Shown here in pieces: positions 1-9,592 of a stretch of 64,000 nucleotides of DNA. This DNA is from Desulfobaculum xiamenense (GTDB lineage: Bacteria > Desulfobacterota > Desulfovibrionia > Desulfovibrionales > Desulfovibrionaceae). Both the position numbers and the translations under genes were made by a program. The stretch lies in assembly GCF_011927665.1 (NCBI RefSeq), contig NZ_JAATJA010000001.1:167019-231018 (forward strand). Reading direction: 5' to 3'. Under the pieces are notes generated by a model. The model worked only from the letters and a program-made list of their open reading frames with translations. It had not been told where the DNA came from and searched no databases. Every line of letters begins with the position of its first letter. Position 1 is the first letter of the stretch.

Positions 1-2848
1 GCAGTTCGCCCGTAGCGGCAGCGGTCCTGTTGTGGGTAGCGTCATGGACTTCGAGGCGATTCGCAAGGATGGTTCGCGATTTCTGGTTGAGCGCGCGGTA
101 TCGTCCTTCGAGCATCAGGGGCGCTGGTTCGCGGTGGGGTCCATACGTGACATTACCGAGCGCAAGCGCACCGAGGAAGAATTGCAAAAACTGTCGCTGG
201 TGGCACGGTATACGGACAGCGCGGTCATCATAACCGATGGGAACAGTCGGACGCAGTGGGTGAACGAGGCGTTCACGCGCATTACCGGATACACGTTTGA
301 GGACATGCGTGGTCGCACTCCCGGTTCCGTGTTGCAGGGACCAGACACCGATCCCGCCACGCTCCGCTTCATGTCCGCGCGGTTGCGCATGGGCGAGGGG
401 TTCCGTACGGAACTGCTCAATTACGCCAAGGACGGGCGGGAATTCTGGCTGGCGCTCGACGTGCAGCCCGTGCGGGACGAGGATGGGACGCTGACGCACT
501 TCATCGCCGTGGAACACGACATCACCGCGCGCAGAGAAATGGAGGCCGAACTGCTCCGTGCGAGGGAGGCGGCCGACCAAGCCAACAGGGCCAAGAGCGA
601 TTTTCTCGCCCGTATGAGCCACGAAATCCGCACCCCCATGAATGCGGTCATCGGACTCGGCCATCTGGTGCTCAAGACGGAACTCACGCCGCGCCAGCGG
701 GACTACATCCAGAAGATGCACATGGCGTCGGTGTCGCTACTTGGGATCATCAACGACATTTTGGATTTTTCCAAAATTGAGGCCGGGCGGCTGGAGCTGG
801 AGACCGTGCCCTTCGGCATCGAAGCGGTCTTGTCCGAGGTGACATCCCTCATGAGTATGAGCGTGGAGGAGAAGGGGCTACACCTTGATGTGGAGGTCGC
901 TCCGGACGTGCCGCGCGGGGTGCGGGGCGATCCTCTTCGGTTGCGGCAGGTGTTAACAAATCTGGTGAGCAACGCCGTGAAGTTCACCGAAAGTGGCCGG
1001 GTGATGCTCTCCGTGCGCCGGGACGAGGCCGCCGATGCGGCGGAGAATGGCGTGGTGCTGTGTTTTACAGTGACCGATACCGGCATAGGCATGACTGGGG
1101 AACAGCGATCGCGGCTTTTCTCGTCCTTTGGACAGGCGGAAGACTCCACGGCGCGTCGGTTTGGCGGATCCGGACTTGGCTTGGTCATCAGCAAGCGGCT
1201 CGTGGAGATGATGGGCGGGGAAATTCGTGTTGAAAGCGCGCCGGGGGAAGGAAGCACCTTCGCCTTCACTATTCCGTTCGTGGTGGATGACAGCGCCGTG
1301 CGCGGATTGCCGAGCATGGTCGATCTGCGTGGCCGACGAGCGCTGGTGGTGGATGACAGTTCCACCTCGCGCGAGATCGTGCAGGCCATGCTTCTGAATC
1401 TGGGACTGGAGGTCGAAACGGCGTCGTCCGGGCGTGCCGGCCTCGACATGCTACGCAAGCCGACGTCCATGGGCAGGCATTTCGAGATGGTGATCATCGA
1501 CTGGCGAATGGCTGGGATGGATGGCATCGCCACGGCCAGAATCATCCACGAGGACCCTGCCATCATGCCGAAGCCGATAGTGTTGCTGCTGACCGCGCAT
1601 GGGCGGGAGGAGGCCATGCGCCGCGCGGCGGGGGCGGGCATTTCGGGATATTTGAACAAGCCCGCCAGCCAGTCCACGTTGGCGGACGCGCTAGTTGGAG
1701 CTTTGGGGGGCGGCATCGCGCCTGTCCCCGAGGAAGAGGTCCCGAGTGACAACGAGCCTGAACCGCAAGCGGAGCCAGCCGCGTTTTCGTCAGCGCCGAC
1801 CGCAAGCGGTGGGCCGCGTGTTTTGCTGGTGGAGGACAACAGCATAAATCAGCAGGTCGCGCGGGAAATTCTCGCCGACGCCGGGTACGAGGTCGATATC
1901 GCTGCCAACGGCGCGCAGGGCGTGGCCGCCGTGGAGGCGAAGGTCTACGATGCGGTGCTCATGGACATTCAGATGCCGGAGATGGACGGCTACGAGGCGA
2001 CGCGTCGCCTCCGTGCCGAGGAGCGCTTCGCCGATTTGCCGATCATCGCCATGACGGCGCACGCCATGGCGGGCGACCGCGAGCGATGCTTTCAGGCAGG
2101 CATGAACGAACATGTGCCGAAGCCCATAGATCCCGACGTGCTGCTGTCCGTGCTCGCTCGGCTGGTTCGCGGCGGGCCGCCCGTCGCACGGGTGAAGGAC
2201 GCCACGCAGGTCGTTACGGAGCAGGGGGGCGCAGGATTGCCGGACAGCCTGCCGGGCATCGACATCGTGGGCGGACTGGGCAAGGTGGGCGGCAAGGTTC
2301 AGCTTTTCAGAAATCTTCTGGGCGAATTCGACGTTCAGTACCGGGACGCGTCGGCCGAGCTAGCGCGCCTTCTCACCGAGGGCGAGCGCGAGACGGCCCG
2401 GCGGCTGGTCCATACGATCAAGGGCGTGTCGGGCAACCTTGGCATGCGCGATCTGCATGCGGCGGCGGAGGCCGTGGAGCGCACTATCGCGTCCGGGGCG
2501 GAGGAATTGCCCCCCGTGGTCTTTTCCTCCTTCGTGCGCGCGCTGGAGATGGTTCTTTCGGGGATTGGCATGCTCCCGGTGCAAACGGGCCAGCCGGAAG
2601 CTTCTTCGCGTGAGGTGGGACCGCTTGACGCGCAGGAGGTGCGCAAGGCGATGGACGATCTGCGCGAACAGCTTGCGCGGCACAGCTTCGGGGCCGGGGC
2701 CGCCTACGAGCGGCTCGCGGACATGGTTCTGGGGCACGGGGACGCAGCCGCGCTCAGTGCGCTGGACGCCGCCATTCGGGCCTTCGATCATTCCGCCGCC
2801 GAAGCCGCGCTTGAGCGCGTGGCGCAATCGCTGCATGTGGAATCATAG
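1..2848 (+). CDS. Hybrid sensor histidine kinase (PAS-PAS-HisKA-HATPase-REC-REC-Hpt), 5' truncated by window edge
   Basis: The reading frame is open from the first complete codon (base 2), so the start lies outside the window; the GTG at 32 falls inside a PAS domain. Domains in order: the tail of one PAS domain (to about base 175), a full PAS/PAC (about 190-540), HisKA with MSHEIRTP and the phospho-histidine codon at 620, HATPase (about 930-1280, with DTGIGM and GGSGLGL), two receivers with phospho-aspartates at 1499 (IDWRMAGMDG) and 1964 (MDIQMPEMDG), and an Hpt with HTIKG (His codon at 2411). All relay residues are present, so it should run a full His-Asp-His phosphorelay. No membrane segment is visible in the part present; an upstream one cannot be excluded. 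The next gene follows within 30 bases. The input signal and the final response regulator are unknown. Confidence 0.93.
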   Translation, partial: QFARSGSGPVVGSVMDFEAIRKDGSRFLVERAVSSFEHQGRWFAVGSIRDITERKRTEEELQKLSLVARYTDSAVIITDGNSRTQWVNEAFTRITGYTFEDMRGRTPGSVLQGPDTDPATLRFMSARLRMGEGFRTELLNYAKDGREFWLALDVQPVRDEDGTLTHFIAVEHDITARREMEAELLRAREAADQANRAKSDFLARMSHEIRTPMNAVIGLGHLVLKTELTPRQRDYIQKMHMASVSLLGIINDILDFSKIEAGRLELETVPFGIEAVLSEVTSLMSMSVEEKGLHLDVEVAPDVPRGVRGDPLRLRQVLTNLVSNAVKFTESGRVMLSVRRDEAADAAENGVVLCFTVTDTGIGMTGEQRSRLFSSFGQAEDSTARRFGGSGLGLVISKRLVEMMGGEIRVESAPGEGSTFAFTIPFVVDDSAVRGLPSMVDLRGRRALVVDDSSTSREIVQAMLLNLGLEVETASSGRAGLDMLRKPTSMGRHFEMVIIDWRMAGMDGIATARIIHEDPAIMPKPIVLLLTAHGREEAMRRAAGAGISGYLNKPASQSTLADALVGALGGGIAPVPEEEVPSDNEPEPQAEPAAFSSAPTASGGPRVLLVEDNSINQQVAREILADAGYEVDIAANGAQGVAAVEAKVYDAVLMDIQMPEMDGYEATRRLRAEERFADLPIIAMTAHAMAGDRERCFQAGMNEHVPKPIDPDVLLSVLARLVRGGPPVARVKDATQVVTEQGGAGLPDSLPGIDIVGGLGKVGGKVQLFRNLLGEFDVQYRDASAELARLLTEGERETARRLVHTIKGVSGNLGMRDLHAAAEAVERTIASGAEELPPVVFSSFVRALEMVLSGIGMLPVQTGQPEASSREVGPLDAQEVRKAMDDLREQLARHSFGAGAAYERLADMVLGHGDAAALSALDAAIRAFDHSAAEAALERVAQSLHVES

Positions 2849-2877
2849 CGTTCGTGGGGGGATTCGGAGGTGCAGTC

Positions 2878-3813
2878 ATGGTCGTAGTGAAGGGGGAGGG
2901 CGTCCGGGAGGCGTATCGGGCGGAGATCGTCGCCGTCATCGCGCGGTGGCTTTGCGAGGGGCATGGTCTGGGGACGGAAGGTGTTCGTTATGCCGAGCGG
3001 ACCCTTGGCGACTGCGACGGTGCAACGCTGGCCGGGGTGCTGGCGGAGCCGGAGCATCCGGAGCATGCGCCGCTGGCGGAACTGCTGGTGTATCCTGACA
3101 ACGCTCTCTGTAACGCGTTGGAGCCGCTTTTGTGCCGTGTGGAGCCTGGCGCGGAGGACGTCGCGCCGCTCGCTGCGGACCTGCTGGCCGCAGCGCCTTC
3201 ACCCGTGGTCACCTGCGGGGATGGGCAGCGGCTGCATGTGCCATTCGATGTTGCCGCCGCACGTCTGCTCGTGAAGCGTTTGCATATTGACCGGACCGCG
3301 CCGTCGGTGGTTCGTGCGGCCATCCGGGAGCGCTTCGGCGAGGGCGAGGACGCCGTGGAGCTGCTGGTCACGCTTCGCCATGCGCGGCTTGCGTGGCATG
3401 AACCGCATGCCGCTTTCGTTGCGGACGTGGTTGCGCTGGTGGAGGGCGATGTCCGGCGCATGGGCGATGCTCTGCGCTGGACGGCAGCTTTTTTGGAGGA
3501 TGTGCCGCCCGACGGTGATCTGGCCGGAGCGTTGGCGACGCGTTACGAGCGTGCGCGGGGTGCGCTCACTCGCAGTGATCGTTTTCGGGACACGCTGGCC
3601 CGGAGCAATTACGAGACGATGGTCATGCGCGGGATGCGCGAGCCGCATTTCGAGCCGGAAGCGCTCCGGCGGGACATGGAGTTGGCGAACGCGTTGTCGC
3701 TTGCGGTGTTCGGGATGCCCGCCGCAGTGGACGCCATGTTTCCCGAGACCGACCTTGGCAGTTTCGAGGGCGAATCCGGCCTTCGTCGCCTCATCGGGTT
3801 GATGGAGGAGTGA
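2878..3813 (+). CDS. Unknown protein, 311 aa
   Basis: I do not recognise this family. The open frame begins with GTG at 2854, but ATG at 2878 is preferred because GGAGG lies about 8 bases before it. The protein is soluble, rich in Ala, Leu and Glu, with long predicted helices and no signal peptide or membrane segment. One part reads like an ordered module (RLHVPFDVAAARLLVKRLHI, about residues 118-137). It sits 29 bases after the hybrid kinase and is probably co-transcribed with it. Its last 23 bases overlap the 3' end of the opposing kinase gene. The GC-rich codon use matches its neighbours. It may be an accessory of the upstream kinase, but that rests only on position. Confidence 0.75.
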   Translation: MVVVKGEGVREAYRAEIVAVIARWLCEGHGLGTEGVRYAERTLGDCDGATLAGVLAEPEHPEHAPLAELLVYPDNALCNALEPLLCRVEPGAEDVAPLAADLLAAAPSPVVTCGDGQRLHVPFDVAAARLLVKRLHIDRTAPSVVRAAIRERFGEGEDAVELLVTLRHARLAWHEPHAAFVADVVALVEGDVRRMGDALRWTAAFLEDVPPDGDLAGALATRYERARGALTRSDRFRDTLARSNYETMVMRGMREPHFEPEALRRDMELANALSLAVFGMPAAVDAMFPETDLGSFEGESGLRRLIGLMEE

Positions 3814-6808
3814 GTGGCGGCGCGTCCTTGTCGTCAGCTTTGACGAGCGCGTCGCTGATGACCTGCTTCAGCGTGGCCGGCAAGATGGGCTTGCTGATGT
3901 AGCCGTCCATCCCGGATTCCAGCAGCCATTGCCTGTCCCCTTCCATGACGTGACCCGTCAGGGCGACGATGGGCGTCCTTTTCCCGCTGCGTTCCGTTTT
4001 GCGCAGGGCCTGCGTGGCCTCCACACCGTCCATGTCCGGCATCTGGACATCCATCAGAACAAGATCGAATTCCGCTTTCGCAAACGCCTCCAGCGCCTCA
4101 TGCCCGTTGGCGACGATGGTTACCCTGTGCCCGAAGCTTTCGAGCATGCTGCGGGCCACGTTCTGGTTGATGGGCGAGTCCTCGGCCAGCAGGATGCTAA
4201 GTGGCGGCAGGGAAAGCTTTTGCTCGTGGGGGATGTCGTTTGCGCATTTTACGCACGCCGCCTCCTGCGGTGTGATGAGCCCCACGCTTGCTGCTATGGC
4301 GCAAACGAGTTCCGTTTCCGAAATCGGCTTGGCGAGGCACAGGAACCCTCTTTCCCGAGCGGTGGAGCAGATGCCCGGATGCCCATTGGGGTTAAGCAGA
4401 ATGATCGGTAGCGCGGGGATGCCGCTTGAGGTGCGGGCGTCCTCCGCGCAGACGAACGTGTCGATTTCGGGTGGCTTGTGCTCCACGACGAGAACGGCCC
4501 GTTCGGCGCGGGACAGTTCTCCCAATGCGTCGCGGGCCTGTTCCCAAGTTTCGGCGGTCAGTACACGCATTCCCCAGAGCGAGAGGGTTTCGCGCATGAC
4601 ACGCGAACAGGCAGGACTGTGGTTCACGACGAGAGCCGTGGTGCCAAGGAGCTTCAGCGGATCGGGGAGGCTGATCGTGTCCTGCGGTTCCGCGTCATCC
4701 AACTCCATGAGGACATGGAAGTAGAACGTGCTTCCCTTGCCGGGGATGCTGCGCACACCTATGTCGCCGCCCATGAGCCGGGCCAGTTGGGCCGATATCG
4801 ACAGCCCGAGGCCTGATCCGCCGTATTTCCGCGATGTGGAGGTCGTCTCCTGCACGAAGGATTCGAAGATGCTGGCCGTGCGCTCGGGCTGTATCCCGAT
4901 GCCCGTGTCGGAGACCGCTAGATCCAGCCGAACCTTGCCGTCGTCGATGCCGTGGCGCGCATGCACGACGATTTCCCCATGTGCGGTGAACTTGAGGGCG
5001 TTGTTCAGCAGATTGATCAGAATCTGCCGCAGACGGGAGTCGTCGCCGATGAGGGCGTCGGGCGCGTCGTGGTCCACGTCGAGCACGAGGTTGAGCCCCT
5101 TGGTCGCCGCAAGCGGGGAGACGAGGCGGACGACATCCGCCAGACAGCGGCGCAGGCTGAACGGTTGCGGGTCAAGCCGCAGCTTTCCTGCCTCGATGCG
5201 CGAGAAGTCGAGAAGGTCGTCGAGCATGGTCAGGAGCGCCGAACCGGAGTCGCGGATGGTCTGGGCGAATTCGCGCTGGCGCGATGACAGTTGCGTTTGC
5301 AGCAGCATTTCCGCCATGCCGATGATGCCATTCATGGGCGTGCGGATTTCGTGGCTCGTGTTGGCGAGGAAGATGCTCTTGGCCTTGCTCGCTTCGCCAG
5401 CGGTCCGTTCGGCCTGCTTGAGTGTCGTGATGTCCGTGTGGGTGCCGATGGCGCGCAGTGGGCGGTCATTTTCGTCGCGCGCGACGATCCGCCCGCGTGA
5501 GAGTATCCAGCGATAGGTGCCGAGACTCGTGCGCATGCGGAATTCCTGCGTCCAGAATCCCTGCCGCACATCCATGAGCTGCTTGATGTGTTCGTCGATA
5601 TCCACCCTGTCGTCCGGGTGGACCAGTTCCTGCCATGTTTCCGGACGTCCCTGAAGGGCGCCGGGACCGAAGCCGAGCATCCTGAACCATCCGGGGCTGA
5701 AGTAGACCTTTCCCGACGGGATGTCCCAGTCCCATATGCCGTCCATGTTGGCGTCCATGGCCAGCGCGAAGCGTTCCTCGCTTTCGCGCAGCGCCTGTTC
5801 GGCCAGTTTTCTGTCCGTGATGTCGGTGTGGGTGCCCATGACGCGTTTCGGTTTGCCCGCGTGGTCATGGGCGACCACCAGCCCCTTTGCCAGAAGCCAA
5901 TGCAGCCTGCCGCGCACGTCGAGCATGGGCAGTTCGAGCTCGAAGCCCTGCGGCTTTTCGGCGGTTAGTTGTTGCAGGCGTTCGGATATGGCCTGACGGT
6001 CCCTGGGAAGGATGTGGCTCTCCCAGTCCTCCATGGTGCGGGGTCCGTCGTGCGCGTCGAGGCCGAGCATCCGCATGGAACTGGAGCTGAAGTAGGCCTG
6101 ATCGGTCGTGATGTTCCAGTCCCATACGCCGTCCGACGTTGCGCGGGCGGCGATGTTGTAGCGCTGTTCGCTTTCCTTGCGGGCCTGCTGTTCCTTCAGT
6201 TGGAGCGCGTAGCGTTCGATGAGCAGCGCGAGCCGTTCGAGAAGCTCCGCGTCGGACTGCGTCCACGGCGCGGGTATGGCCGCGCTGTCGGCGCAGAGGA
6301 ATCCCGTGGTGCGCGTTCCGTCGCGCAGGGGAATGGCGAGGAGGGAGGCCGTTTGCCAGTTGGGCGGAAGGACGTGGTTCGCGAATGGCGCGGTCGGCGA
6401 GGGGAGAGAGAGCTTCCCGCCCGCGATGAGCGGGGCTGTGAACGCGGTGTGCTGCGCGGTTTTCACTTCTCTTAGGACGGGGGTCAGTGCTGTGACACCT
6501 GGGGCGAGCCATTCCGAAGTCACCGTGAATTCCTCGTGATCCGGGGAGAATGAGCACAGCACGATTCGGTCGGCCTGCAGATGGGTGCCGACGCGTTCGA
6601 GCGCGTGGGCGCAGGCTTTCGGATATGGTTCGGTGAGGAAGGTCTGGGAGAGGTCTCCGAAGACCTGATCGCGAATGCTCGTTCGTTCAAGCTGACGTTC
6701 GGTCTGTTTTCTGCGCAGGCGCTCGTGCGAGAGCGTCAGCCATGGCCACAGCGCCACGGCTGGGATGGCAATGCAGATGATCGCGAGAAACAGGATGAGG
6801 TAGGTCAT
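3791..6808 (-). CDS. Hybrid sensor histidine kinase (TM-GAF-PAS-PAS-HisKA-HATPase-pseudoREC-REC), 1005 aa
   Basis: The start is ATG at 6808, preceded by AAGGAAG; a longer open frame to 7135 would run into the divergent gene's leader. Residues 3-22 form one membrane helix. A GAF domain follows (about 45-205), then two PAS domains (about 215-340 and 345-465), HisKA with SHEIRTP (His486), and HATPase (about 590-700, DTGIGI and GGSGLGL). The first receiver-like domain (about 723-845) is degenerate: the acidic pair is N729-H730 and the phospho-aspartate position is E776, though a KP (K827) remains. The second receiver (about 870-995) is canonical with D920 in MDVQMPDMDG. There is no Hpt, so phosphate must pass to a partner. 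It faces the preceding gene and diverges from the receiver-kinase at 7074. Confidence 0.92.
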   Translation of the reverse strand: MTYLILFLAIICIAIPAVALWPWLTLSHERLRRKQTERQLERTSIRDQVFGDLSQTFLTEPYPKACAHALERVGTHLQADRIVLCSFSPDHEEFTVTSEWLAPGVTALTPVLREVKTAQHTAFTAPLIAGGKLSLPSPTAPFANHVLPPNWQTASLLAIPLRDGTRTTGFLCADSAAIPAPWTQSDAELLERLALLIERYALQLKEQQARKESEQRYNIAARATSDGVWDWNITTDQAYFSSSSMRMLGLDAHDGPRTMEDWESHILPRDRQAISERLQQLTAEKPQGFELELPMLDVRGRLHWLLAKGLVVAHDHAGKPKRVMGTHTDITDRKLAEQALRESEERFALAMDANMDGIWDWDIPSGKVYFSPGWFRMLGFGPGALQGRPETWQELVHPDDRVDIDEHIKQLMDVRQGFWTQEFRMRTSLGTYRWILSRGRIVARDENDRPLRAIGTHTDITTLKQAERTAGEASKAKSIFLANTSHEIRTPMNGIIGMAEMLLQTQLSSRQREFAQTIRDSGSALLTMLDDLLDFSRIEAGKLRLDPQPFSLRRCLADVVRLVSPLAATKGLNLVLDVDHDAPDALIGDDSRLRQILINLLNNALKFTAHGEIVVHARHGIDDGKVRLDLAVSDTGIGIQPERTASIFESFVQETTSTSRKYGGSGLGLSISAQLARLMGGDIGVRSIPGKGSTFYFHVLMELDDAEPQDTISLPDPLKLLGTTALVVNHSPACSRVMRETLSLWGMRVLTAETWEQARDALGELSRAERAVLVVEHKPPEIDTFVCAEDARTSSGIPALPIILLNPNGHPGICSTARERGFLCLAKPISETELVCAIAASVGLITPQEAACVKCANDIPHEQKLSLPPLSILLAEDSPINQNVARSMLESFGHRVTIVANGHEALEAFAKAEFDLVLMDVQMPDMDGVEATQALRKTERSGKRTPIVALTGHVMEGDRQWLLESGMDGYISKPILPATLKQVISDALVKADDKDAPPLTPPSTR

Positions 6809-7073
6809 CGTCTTCCTTTCGGTTTGGGCACAGTACCGGGTCATTCTACCGGAATGGGGGAAGGAAAGACAAGGGCGCTTCGTGGTTGATGGCAAAATAG
6901 CCTTGGAGGGAGCGACGAATCGGGAGAATCGGCTTGCGATTTTTCTGCCGGGTGCGATACTGGGCAGTATCGGTAACTGTCTTTCCACCGTCGATCGGTG
7001 GAGTCGGAGGCCTGCCCCCGTGCGGGGCGGACCGTTTGGTTTGCAGGAGCGCCAGCATGGAGGAGCCACGACT

Positions 7074-8288
7074 GTGAGGATTCTCATTGCCGAGGACGAG
7101 AAGATCCCCCGCAACGTCCTGCGGCATACGCTCAATTCGTGGGGACATGAGGTCGTCGAGGCCGCCGACGGGCGCGAGGCCTACGACGTGTTCCGAGGGA
7201 CCGCCAAAGGTGTGGACATGCTCATCACCGACTGGATGATGCCGGAGATGGACGGTCTGGAACTGGCGCGCCGCGTGCGCCGGGACGGCGGAGAGCGCCA
7301 GTATACCTACATCATTCTGCTGACGGCCAAGTCGGACATCGACGACATGGTGACGGGGTTTCGGGAGGGCGAGGTGGACGATTACGTGGTCAAGCCTTTC
7401 GTGGCCTCGGAACTTGAAGTCCGGCTTCAGGTCGGGGAGCGGCTGCTTGCGCTGGAACGACGACAGAAGGAGATCAACCGCTCCCTGTCCGAGTCTCTTG
7501 ATGAATTGCACCGTACGCAGCAGAAGCTCGTTCAGTCCGAGAAGATGGCGTCGCTTGGCGGGCTGGTGGCGGGCGTCGCCCACGAGATCAACACCCCGGT
7601 GGGGCTCGGGCTTACGGCGGCATCGTTCCTTGTCCGAAAGACCGAAGAGATGCGGGGGCATCTGGAAGGAGAGACGCTGACGCGTAGTCAGTTCGAGGCT
7701 TATTTGCGCAATGTCGAGGAGGCGTCGTCGTCCATCCTCGCCAATCTGGACCGCGCGGGGGAGCTCATCCGCAGTTTCAAGAAGGTGGCCGTGGACCAGA
7801 CCTCCGGCGAGAAGCGGCGCTTCGCCCTTGCCGCCTATATCCGTGGAGTGCTCGTGAGCATTGGCCACGAGTGCCGCCGAGCCGGGCATTCCATTCAAGT
7901 GGAATGTGACGAGGGTATCGAGCTGGAGAGCTATCCCGGAGCGTTTATGCAGATTCTCACGAATCTCGTCATGAATTCGCTGATGCACGGCTTCGACGGG
8001 GTCTCGGACGGCAGCATATCCATTTCCGCCCGTCGCGCGGGGGGCGATGTCGTTCTCGAATATGCCGACGATGGCGTCGGGATGGACGAGAAGACGCTCA
8101 AGAACATCTACGAGCCGTTTTTCACCACCAAGCGCGCCCGTGGCGGCACGGGGCTTGGCATGCAGATTGTCTACAATCTCGTGACCCAGACGCTCAAGGG
8201 CGACATCCGCTGCGAGAGCGCTCCCGGAAAGGGGACGCGGTTCACGATAACGGTACCCGCGTGTCTGGAGATGACGAATGAGGGATGA
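7074..8288 (+). CDS. Response regulator-histidine kinase fusion (REC-HisKA-HATPase), 404 aa
   Basis: Start GTG at 7074 is chosen because GGAGGAG lies 8 bases upstream and the protein then opens directly with the receiver strand MRILIAEDE. The frame itself is open further upstream, to 6882. The receiver spans residues 1-120 with D53 in DWMMPEMDG and K107. A coiled-coil linker follows (about 122-155), then a HisKA with H170 in GVAHEINTPVG (the NtrB-like class), and an HATPase (about 290-400; FFTTKRARGGTGLGM). No membrane segment or PAS is present. It probably works as an intermediate kinase switched by an upstream receiver. Its last 11 bases overlap the next gene, so the two are translationally coupled. 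Confidence 0.9.
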   Translation: MRILIAEDEKIPRNVLRHTLNSWGHEVVEAADGREAYDVFRGTAKGVDMLITDWMMPEMDGLELARRVRRDGGERQYTYIILLTAKSDIDDMVTGFREGEVDDYVVKPFVASELEVRLQVGERLLALERRQKEINRSLSESLDELHRTQQKLVQSEKMASLGGLVAGVAHEINTPVGLGLTAASFLVRKTEEMRGHLEGETLTRSQFEAYLRNVEEASSSILANLDRAGELIRSFKKVAVDQTSGEKRRFALAAYIRGVLVSIGHECRRAGHSIQVECDEGIELESYPGAFMQILTNLVMNSLMHGFDGVSDGSISISARRAGGDVVLEYADDGVGMDEKTLKNIYEPFFTTKRARGGTGLGMQIVYNLVTQTLKGDIRCESAPGKGTRFTITVPACLEMTNEG

Positions 8289-9588
8289 CAGGCTTCTTTT
8301 CCCCGGCGGGCAGGGGGGCGAACCATTGGTCTTCGCCCGCGAGGATGATGCGGCCGTCGCCGACCGGGAGCGGTGGAAGCTGCTGGTCGTGGACGACGAG
8401 CGTGAGGTCCATGCGCTGACGCGGCTGGTGCTCGGCGATTTCCTGTTCGATGGCGTGGGGCTTGAATTCCTGCATGCCTATTCTGCGGCCGAGGCGCGCG
8501 GGGTGCTCGAACAGAATGGCGACGTGGCCGTTATCCTGCTCGACGTGGTGATGGAGACCCCGGACGCCGGACTGGTGCTGACGCAGTGGATACGCGAGGA
8601 GCTGGGCAATCCCTTCGTGCGCATCGTGCTGCGGACCGGGCAGCCCGGCGAGGCCCCGGAGAAGCGAGTGCTCCTCGAATACGAGATCAACGACTACAAG
8701 TACAAGACGGAACTGACCGACGAACGCCTCTTCGCGTCTCTGACCACGGCGGTGCGCTCGTATCGGCATCTGCGTGAATTGGAGCGGAGCAGAGCGGAGC
8801 TGGAGGTCGAGCGCGATAGGGCCGAGTCCGCCCGTCTGGCTCGCGACCAGTTCCTCGCGAACATGAGTCACGAATTGCGCACGCCTTTGAACGGCATCCT
8901 CGGGCTGACGAATCTCCTTATGGAAAAGATGGTGGCGGGCGAGGACATGGAATACTGCCGGATGATCCGCAAGTCCGGCGAGGGCCTGTTGGCCATTCTC
9001 AATAACGCCCTTGAGATGTCGAGCATCCGCGAGGGGACGTTGGTCCTTGAGGAGCGCCCGTTCCGCTTGCGCACCGAGATAGCGCGAACCATGGACGTGA
9101 TGCAGATTCAGGCGGGCTGGAAGAGCCTCGAACTGCACTGGAATGTCGATCCGAGGGTTCCCGAGCGCCTTATCGGCGATGCTGCGCGACTCAGGCAGAT
9201 TCTCGTCAACATGCTCGTCAACGCCATCCGGTTCACGGAGCGCGGTGCGGTGACGCTGTCGGTTTTCCTGCTGGACGAGAATTTCGCGGCGACCATCGGC
9301 GACAGGACGCCATCCCCTCGCGATGAGGACGAGATAGCCCTGTTTTTCGTGGTCAGCGATACGGGGATAGGGATTCCGGCTGACAGGCTCGAATCTATCT
9401 TCGAGCCGTTCTCCCTCGGGGAGGATTACATGACCAAGAGGCTGTCGGGCGCTGGATTGGGACTGGCCATTTCCCGCGACATCATCCAGCGCATGAACGG
9501 GTGCATCTGGGTCGAGAGCGAACCCACGGAAGGCAGTCAGTTCTATTTTTCCCTGTGCTTCAGGGTAGCGGAACCGATGGCCGGGTGA
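8278..9588 (+). CDS. Response regulator-histidine kinase fusion (REC-linker-HisKA-HATPase), 436 aa
   Basis: ATG at 8278 overlaps the previous gene's stop. The receiver (about residues 33-155) has D39/D40 and phospho-acceptor D89 in LLDVVMETPDAG. It carries the extended signature LRTGQPGEAPE...YEINDYKYKTELT, which it shares with the next gene. HisKA has MSHELRTP (H198) and HATPase follows (about 300-430; DTGIGIP, GAGLGLA). It is soluble, with no TM helix. The close match of its N-terminal 165 residues to the HD-GYP protein downstream suggests that one receiver module was duplicated and joined to two different outputs. It is probably part of one signalling unit with its two neighbours. Confidence 0.9.
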   Translation: MRDDRLLFPGGQGGEPLVFAREDDAAVADRERWKLLVVDDEREVHALTRLVLGDFLFDGVGLEFLHAYSAAEARGVLEQNGDVAVILLDVVMETPDAGLVLTQWIREELGNPFVRIVLRTGQPGEAPEKRVLLEYEINDYKYKTELTDERLFASLTTAVRSYRHLRELERSRAELEVERDRAESARLARDQFLANMSHELRTPLNGILGLTNLLMEKMVAGEDMEYCRMIRKSGEGLLAILNNALEMSSIREGTLVLEERPFRLRTEIARTMDVMQIQAGWKSLELHWNVDPRVPERLIGDAARLRQILVNMLVNAIRFTERGAVTLSVFLLDENFAATIGDRTPSPRDEDEIALFFVVSDTGIGIPADRLESIFEPFSLGEDYMTKRLSGAGLGLAISRDIIQRMNGCIWVESEPTEGSQFYFSLCFRVAEPMAG

Positions 9589-9592
9589 TGGG

